Positions 58,626-64,000 of a stretch of DNA of 64,000 nt are shown piece after piece; within the stretch, counting starts at the first letter, position 1, and each line of letters begins with the position of its first letter. Under the pieces are notes generated by a model. That model was not told the origin of the DNA. It did no database searches and was given only the letters and a program-made list of their open reading frames with translations. Origin of the DNA: Vermamoeba vermiformis (lineage: Eukaryota > Tubulinea > Echinamoebida); the NCBI GenBank assembly GCA_045837725.1, contig JBEWZL010000267.1, forward strand, positions 1 to 64,000, written 5' to 3'. The position numbers and the translations under genes were made by a program.

Positions 58626-61328
58626 ATGAACAATAACAAGGACGATAAAATAAAGGAGGAGGAAGGTGAAGAAGAGGAAGGTAAGTTTGCTTGCCTTGGA
58701 GCGAATCTCCATTTTTGTCTTTTATTTAACGAGCAAATAAATTAATGCGAGCTAAATAGTTAAATTAAGACAGATCGCAAAGCAGATACGCTGAGGTCAT
58801 CGCAGGAAATCGCAGCGCATTTGCCCCATTGGAAAGAAGGTATTAAAATAGATTTTTGGGCACATGTCTCCATAAGAGAAGTTAACGAGACCAAATGCAA
58901 GAGGTACGCAGATTTAGAAATTAATGGATCGATTATTTATTTTATCGTAGTGTCCAGGAATTATTTGCGCGGTGGAAGATTGTTCCTAAATGGAAGAGTA
59001 TCGACGATCTGTTTTATGAGTCTTTAAGGGACTTCTTTCCTGAGCACAAAAACAAATCTGGTGTCGATCTTGAGTTGGCATTTGGCAGTTTAACAACGTA
59101 TTTGGACTCAATGCTTAAGGTAGATTAGACTATCACGTTAGTACGGATTTGGCTAAAGATTTTCTTATTAGCACGTCTTTGGCGGGGCTAAAGGAAAGGT
59201 CAACCCGATCGCATCCAAAACAAAAGAAGAAGTTTGCAATAAGCTGCAAGAATACGCCAATAAGTTGGTATGTAATAATATATTATATAATATATTTTAT
59301 CAAACTACGTATGATAACGGTCCTACTATTAGCCAGAGAAATACCGATCGTTGTTTCCAACACCATTCGGGTACCATTTGCAAAACTTGTACATGGCGCT
59401 GTCGCAATCAAACAGAGATAAGTGGAGCGAGCGAACGTGGGACAACATAGTTTATGCCAATGTCTTCCATCGTTATTTTATTGACGACTTCGATCCTGTG
59501 CAAAAAAGGTCGGTGGAACTCGATCAAAAAAGTTGCTTTGCAGCAACTAATAATATTTGTTTAGTGACCAATCAGTGAGTGACTACTTGCCAACTTCACT
59601 GCGGAACTCGGTAGCCCCAGACCTTGTATTTCTCTCGGACAGATCTCCTTTTTTGATTTCCGAGTGGGGGGAGCTGGAACACGCTAGTAACCACACAGAC
59701 TTGACGAAAATAGTCGAGACGAAACGTGGAGTGCTGCTTAAACGATCAGAGCAATACTTAAGCAGTACAAACTACGTTTATGGCGTGCTTGGTGGTGGTG
59801 AGAAATTGACGATATTCCGCATGGAGCACGATAGAGCAGCGAAGTTATACGATTGCTACTTCATCTCAGATTCTCAAGACGACTTGTGCACAACGACTTT
59901 TTCTTTCGAAAATATCGCAACGATACTACGGATCAATATCATATTGATGATCGGCGGCAAGCTGCAAAAATTGGGCGTCGGAAAGCGCGGCGCGGAAAAA
60001 AGCTCAACGCGCCTGTGACTACGGCTACGCCGGATAAAATCGACAACAGCAATGCGTTGAAGTCTACAGTGACCACTAAAAAGCGCAACATAAAGAAGTG
60101 TCGTTCAATGACCGATCTGCAAAAAACAAAGTCAAGTAACGGTGAAACTGACTCCATGTCACGTGACTTTGCCAAAAAGTTGTTATTTGGAACGACCGAT
60201 ACGAGCACTAATACGACCACTACCAACACAAATGTAATGCAAGATGAAGGAAAAAAGAAATCGAGAAGTGGCAGTAGGAAAAAGCCAACAGAAGCTGTTG
60301 AAGAGGATCCAGATCCGAGTCTGATCGGAAAAAAGCTCTACAATAACAAATACACTATTACAAAGAAGTTGACGTCGTTCGTTTACATCGTTTCGCATTG
60401 GGATAATCACTATATCGCTAAGGTAAGAATATTTATACATACTCAAAGCTGATTAAAATTAACTAATTTTGGATCCGGATCCAGTTCAATGTTACGTCGA
60501 AAGATTTGGCGAAAGAAGAGAAGATATTGGCAGAGCTTAGCAACAGGTTCCTCAAGCCGATAGAATCATTCAAAATGAATGATAAAGTACGGTGCTTAAT
60601 ACTTCCGTACGTCCGATCGGTTGAGTGGAAGGATACGAAGGATTTCACTGAACGAGCCTTTGCAATAATTTCCGCAATCAATGAGCTGCACGAGAAGAAT
60701 ATATCACATAGTGATATCAAGTACTCTAACGTCATTTGCGGACGAGAAGGAACTTACCTGATCGACTTCGATCTAGCTTTACGAATGAACGGTACGTTAT
60801 AATAATTTTTGATATTAATTCTAATAATTCTAATAGATCTATGGCAAGGAAAATTCAATGGAACATTCGGTTATAGAGCTCCTGAAGCAATGCGTTACGG
60901 AAGATTATCGTTGAAAATGGATATTTATTCTTATGGAATTCTTTTGTTCGAATTGGCAAGCTTTGAGAGTATTTACGATAATCCTCTAATATACGATGAT
61001 AATGAAGAGCAAATGGCTGCAAATGTTCGCGTCGAAATTCAAAAGTAAGATCCGATCTCGCTTACGAGAACTTAAAACTAAATTTAATGTTGAAATTAGG
61101 ATGGGCCTTGCTACATCATGGCATGCTAAATTAGTAGCATTAATTAACAAGTGCATGACTGAAGATCTGGACAAACGTCCGACAGCTAAAGCGATCATGG
61201 AAGATCCGTTTTTTAATAGCGCTCGTAATGCTCAAACAAAAGAGGCAAGCGATAAAAAACAACGTGGCGTTGTTAAGAAGCCTTTCCAAGACGTCACTAA
61301 CACTTGGCAAAACTCAAAATTTGTATAA
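58626..61328 (+). CDS. REase-like/kinase fusion protein K5
   Basis: Start ATG 58626 (MNNNKDDKIKEEEGEEEE), about ten exons. Helical N-terminal part (FARWKIVPKWKSIDDLFYESL, KEEVCNKLQEYANKL), WSERTWDNIVYANVFHRYF, then the nuclease-like pair SVAPDLVFLSD ... PFLISEWGELEHAS and YVYGVLGGGEKLTIFRMEHD. A Thr/Lys/Ser-rich linker follows (MTDLQKTKSSNGE), then the kinase: IGKKLYNNKYTITKKL, HYIAK, RCLILPYV, NISHSDIKYSNVI (HSD), YLIDFDLALRMN (DFD), GTFGYRAPEA, MDIYSYGIL. It ends VVKKPFQDVTNTWQN, a variant of the shared tail with Phe for Leu. A Lys-rich linker suggests nuclear location. Same family as K1 and K7. Confidence 0.85.
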
Positions 61329-61496
61329 ATTGTAAATAGATCTGTACGTAGTAAATTTCGATTATTCTTGCGTATCTTCTATTTCATTATTAATAATATA
61401 TATCGCTTAAGCGTTTGCTTAAGAGCTTGTGCAATCAGCTGTACCTGAAACATTACAAAATATTTACGTTCTCTTGAGGCTAGATTCGTTAAAAAT

Positions 61497-63471
61497 TTAT
61501 TTTAATTTCAAGTCGTTTTTCTTCTTAAAATCTCGCTGCAAGCATATTAACGTATCTTTCAAGTCATAAAATTGAATCATTGCTTTCTCTTCGTTCCAAA
61601 CAATCAAAGTCTTTTCATCGTGCGTTACATCCAGTTTGATTTCCTTGGACCAAACATTAACTCTGCATACTGACACAATACGAGCACCAGATATAGCTGA
61701 GTACATTAGTACCACTGGACTAACAGAATGTACTGCGATGAGTAAGATCGGGCTGGATCTGCTCGCACTCATCCAAACAATATTTTTGCACTTATATCCC
61801 AGGACGGCACTGTTTGCCACCGTAAATCGCGAAATAATCTTCCGTTGATAAATATCTACGACCTCTACTTCATCATCCATGGCCACCGCAAAATAGCCTA
61901 ATAAGGAAATTTCTGTTTAACAATCTTTCTAACGTTCCTTTGAATTGAAATGATTATAAATGATTTCTATACTTACATGTGTTAGGAATCCATTTATAAA
62001 TAGGCCAATGCTTCACTGCTATTAATATTTTTTTGTTGGTCAGATCGTAAAATCGATGTTGTTTTTCAACGATGCAATGTACAATATGATGTAATGTACC
62101 ATCTATATTAATTTGCTGTTCTTCAGCTATTGACCAAGAATGAGCTGATTTGACAGATTTGACACTCTGACACGTGTCATCATTTTCAATGTCAAAAGTT
62201 TTATGCTCGAAAGGCCTAATCACGTGCTAAATATTTTTTAGTTCATGAATTAGATTTGTACCGTCGTATACTTTATAAAATAAGAAACTTACGAGACTGA
62301 GTCTCATGGGCACCAAAATCAACTTTGGATTGATTTGCGAGCAAATTGCACCGTGATAATGATCGTTATCCGGCTCACAATACAAATTGAATAGGTACGC
62401 ACAACTATATATTTGAAAGATTAGAGACCGGATCCAGATCCAATCGCCAATGTTGTACTGACTCGTTGCAAAGTTCTTTCTTTTTCGTTGCTCTCTTCCA
62501 TAACGTATCGCTAGTATGTTTGCACATTACATTTAAATTCCAAATTGAAATTTCCGATTGGAAAGGGTGGTTCTGTAGGATAATTTCCTTATTTAGAACG
62601 TTGCTTCGTTGATCCGAATCTAAACTTACCAATACCATAAAATTCTTATTAAATGTCTTCAACGTACCCTTAGTAGTTGTATATAATTTTTTGCTATTGA
62701 TTGCGGGATTATCGCTCAAAAGATCAAAGATCTGATAACCACCAAGCTGATCCGGTTCAATTTTAGCAGCATATGACCCTTAATATTCAATATCAGTTAT
62801 TCATAATAGTATCTATGATATTTACCTATTATTAGGTGCTCTTTGTACTGTTTGGCCGCATCGTACTGTTTTGTTTTCAGAACGGATCTGCATCCGAATT
62901 AGTTCCATCTTGATAAGACAGCAGAACTTACGAAATATTCATTATAGTATCTCCATTAATTACGATGCACTTCTTATCTACTTTTAAGTCCTTTAGGGGC
63001 CTTCCTGTTAGCACAAAAAGAGGCTGGCCTAATCCACGACTGAGACAGTTGTAATAAGGATTGGTTAATATTCATGCGTGCATAATGTAAATAGAATTAC
63101 TTACGAATGTTTGGTAAGCGTGATTAGGCGATTCATCTGTTTTGATCAGAGTTAAAAATTATCTCAAACGAATCTGCATTTAAATTTCAGTTTACCTCTT
63201 CGCTCCAATTTATATAATCATCAATATATTGAGATAAGGTAAGTATCTTCTGAAATCGGTGGTTGAATATTATTCTCAGCGCTGTTGGATTTTCTAACGA
63301 ATTATTTAATATTTTGCTGGTCTGTTTCAATCTGACCAATTCTAATCCGTTTAAGTAACTCAAAATCTGCTCTAATAATTCCACTGGTATATGGCTTATA
63401 TAATCTATAGGATAAATTACTAACGGACTCGTCGATCGCAACGGATTTCTAAAGAGGTACGTACCATGCAT
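61497..63471 (-). CDS. F-box protein with propeller-like C-terminal region
   Basis: Start ATG 63471. F-box at about residues 25-65: DYISHIPVELLEQILSYLNGLELVRLKQTSKILNN. The rest, over about eight exons, is rich in beta strands with repeating patterns such as IWNLNVM, HWRLDLD, HRFYDLTNKKILIAVKHW, YFAVAMDDEVEVVDIYQRKIISRF and LIVWNEEKAMIQFYDL, like degenerate WD repeats. It is thus likely an SCF substrate receptor in the ubiquitin pathway. Exons in the middle (near 62300-63100) are short and joined less surely. It converges on K5 with about 170 bp between stop codons. Confidence 0.75.
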
Positions 63472-63789
63472 TTGACGGCACTGAAATGATATAAAGCGTT
63501 TATATATTGTGAAATAACCACAAATAACGTCTCTTCGGTTTTGTTGGCTGAGGCTGCCACAATAGCGAGAAAAAAACCGGAGAAGTTACTTGATCCCACA
63601 AAAGAATCACAAGACTATTAATTGTGGTCATTATTAATTAAAAAAAAGTGGCTAATTTGAAGTACGTGAACTGATGAGACCATCTTTTTGACATGGTGAA
63701 CCAGATCTCTTTGGCGAAACGAGAGCTTGTATCATCGTTGATTAACTTAGTTTAATTACAATCTATATTTACAAAGTAGTTCTCTTTCG
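63472..63789. other. Intergenic, upstream of F-box gene
   Basis: 318 bp containing the 5' flank of the F-box gene and the 3' flank of the partial kinase. Nothing else seen. Confidence 0.4.
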
Positions 63790-64000
63790 TTAACGCTTCT
63801 CTTCCATGTATCGATCCAATATGTCGCATATTTGTTCCATTGTGGGTCGTTCTTCTGGATCCATTTGCCAGCATTGTTTCATGATCTCTTTCAACACCGG
63901 ATCGCAGTCTGATGGAATTGTCGGAGTTACTCCGTGATCACGAATCTCGAGACCAATTGCCATTTGATCTGCTTCTGAGTGAGGCTCTTTACGAGCAACA
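63790..64000 (-). CDS. C-terminal end of a protein kinase (partial)
   Basis: The minus strand from the right edge encodes the end of a protein kinase domain: VLKEIMKQCWQMDPEERPTM, then EQICDILDRYMEEKR and stop at 63790. CWQ-x-DPEERPT is the subdomain XI signature typical of tyrosine-kinase-like (TKL/Raf-type) kinases rather than of the fusion family in the rest of the window. The catalytic part lies outside the window. Confidence 0.85.
   Translation of the reverse strand, partial: VARKEPHSEADQMAIGLEIRDHGVTPTIPSDCDPVLKEIMKQCWQMDPEERPTMEQICDILDRYMEEKR

Overview
The window is nuclear DNA of an intron-rich eukaryote, most likely an early-diverging fungus or close relative. Three things point that way: a ribosomal protein L4 that reads closest to fungal L4, a tiny Spo12-like mitotic-exit protein (a fungal family), and a hybrid histidine kinase beside FunK1-like protein kinases. 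The species cannot be named from this sequence. Introns are mostly 40-60 nt with GTAAGT-type donors and TTTAG/CAG acceptors, some with TACTAAC-like branch sites. Genes are tightly packed on both strands. All multi-exon models were spliced by eye, so coordinates are outer limits from start to stop codon.

Layout. 0-8.3 kb: two orphan multi-exon genes, a divergent histone H3 variant, a protein with a long acidic tail started only about 50 bp from the H3 variant, and a small ankyrin-like protein. 8.3-12.8 kb: mostly non-coding, full of GC-rich perfect palindromes, a 78-bp tandem repeat, an inverted pair of about 125-bp repeats, and two small poorly understood genes. 12.8-20.3 kb: a very large hybrid histidine kinase and a secreted or vacuolar serine carboxypeptidase. 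20.3-61.3 kb: a patchwork of ordinary housekeeping genes (GSK3, phytanoyl-CoA dioxygenase family, ALIX/Bro1, JAMM deubiquitinase, L4, Spo12-like, F-box/SPRY protein) interleaved with eight members of one unusual kinase family. 61.4-64 kb: an F-box protein with a propeller-like C-terminal part and the end of another protein kinase.

The main discovery is this family. Each member has a variable, often lysine-rich N-terminus. A restriction-endonuclease-like segment follows, with a 'PD ... hydrophobic strand-E' signature. After a low-complexity linker comes a protein kinase domain that often has HGD/HSD/HAD in place of HRD and DFD in place of DFG. This resembles FunK1 kinases and the nuclease-kinase fusions known among Crinkler-type (CR) eukaryotic effectors. 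Five of the eight end in a shared tail of the form PLxD(I/V)TN, which looks like an APC/C destruction box. The family is spreading locally. One member was copied about 19 kb away together with the last exon of the neighbouring GSK3 gene. Another member's 5' exon, promoter and 3' exon lie around it as inverted fragments.
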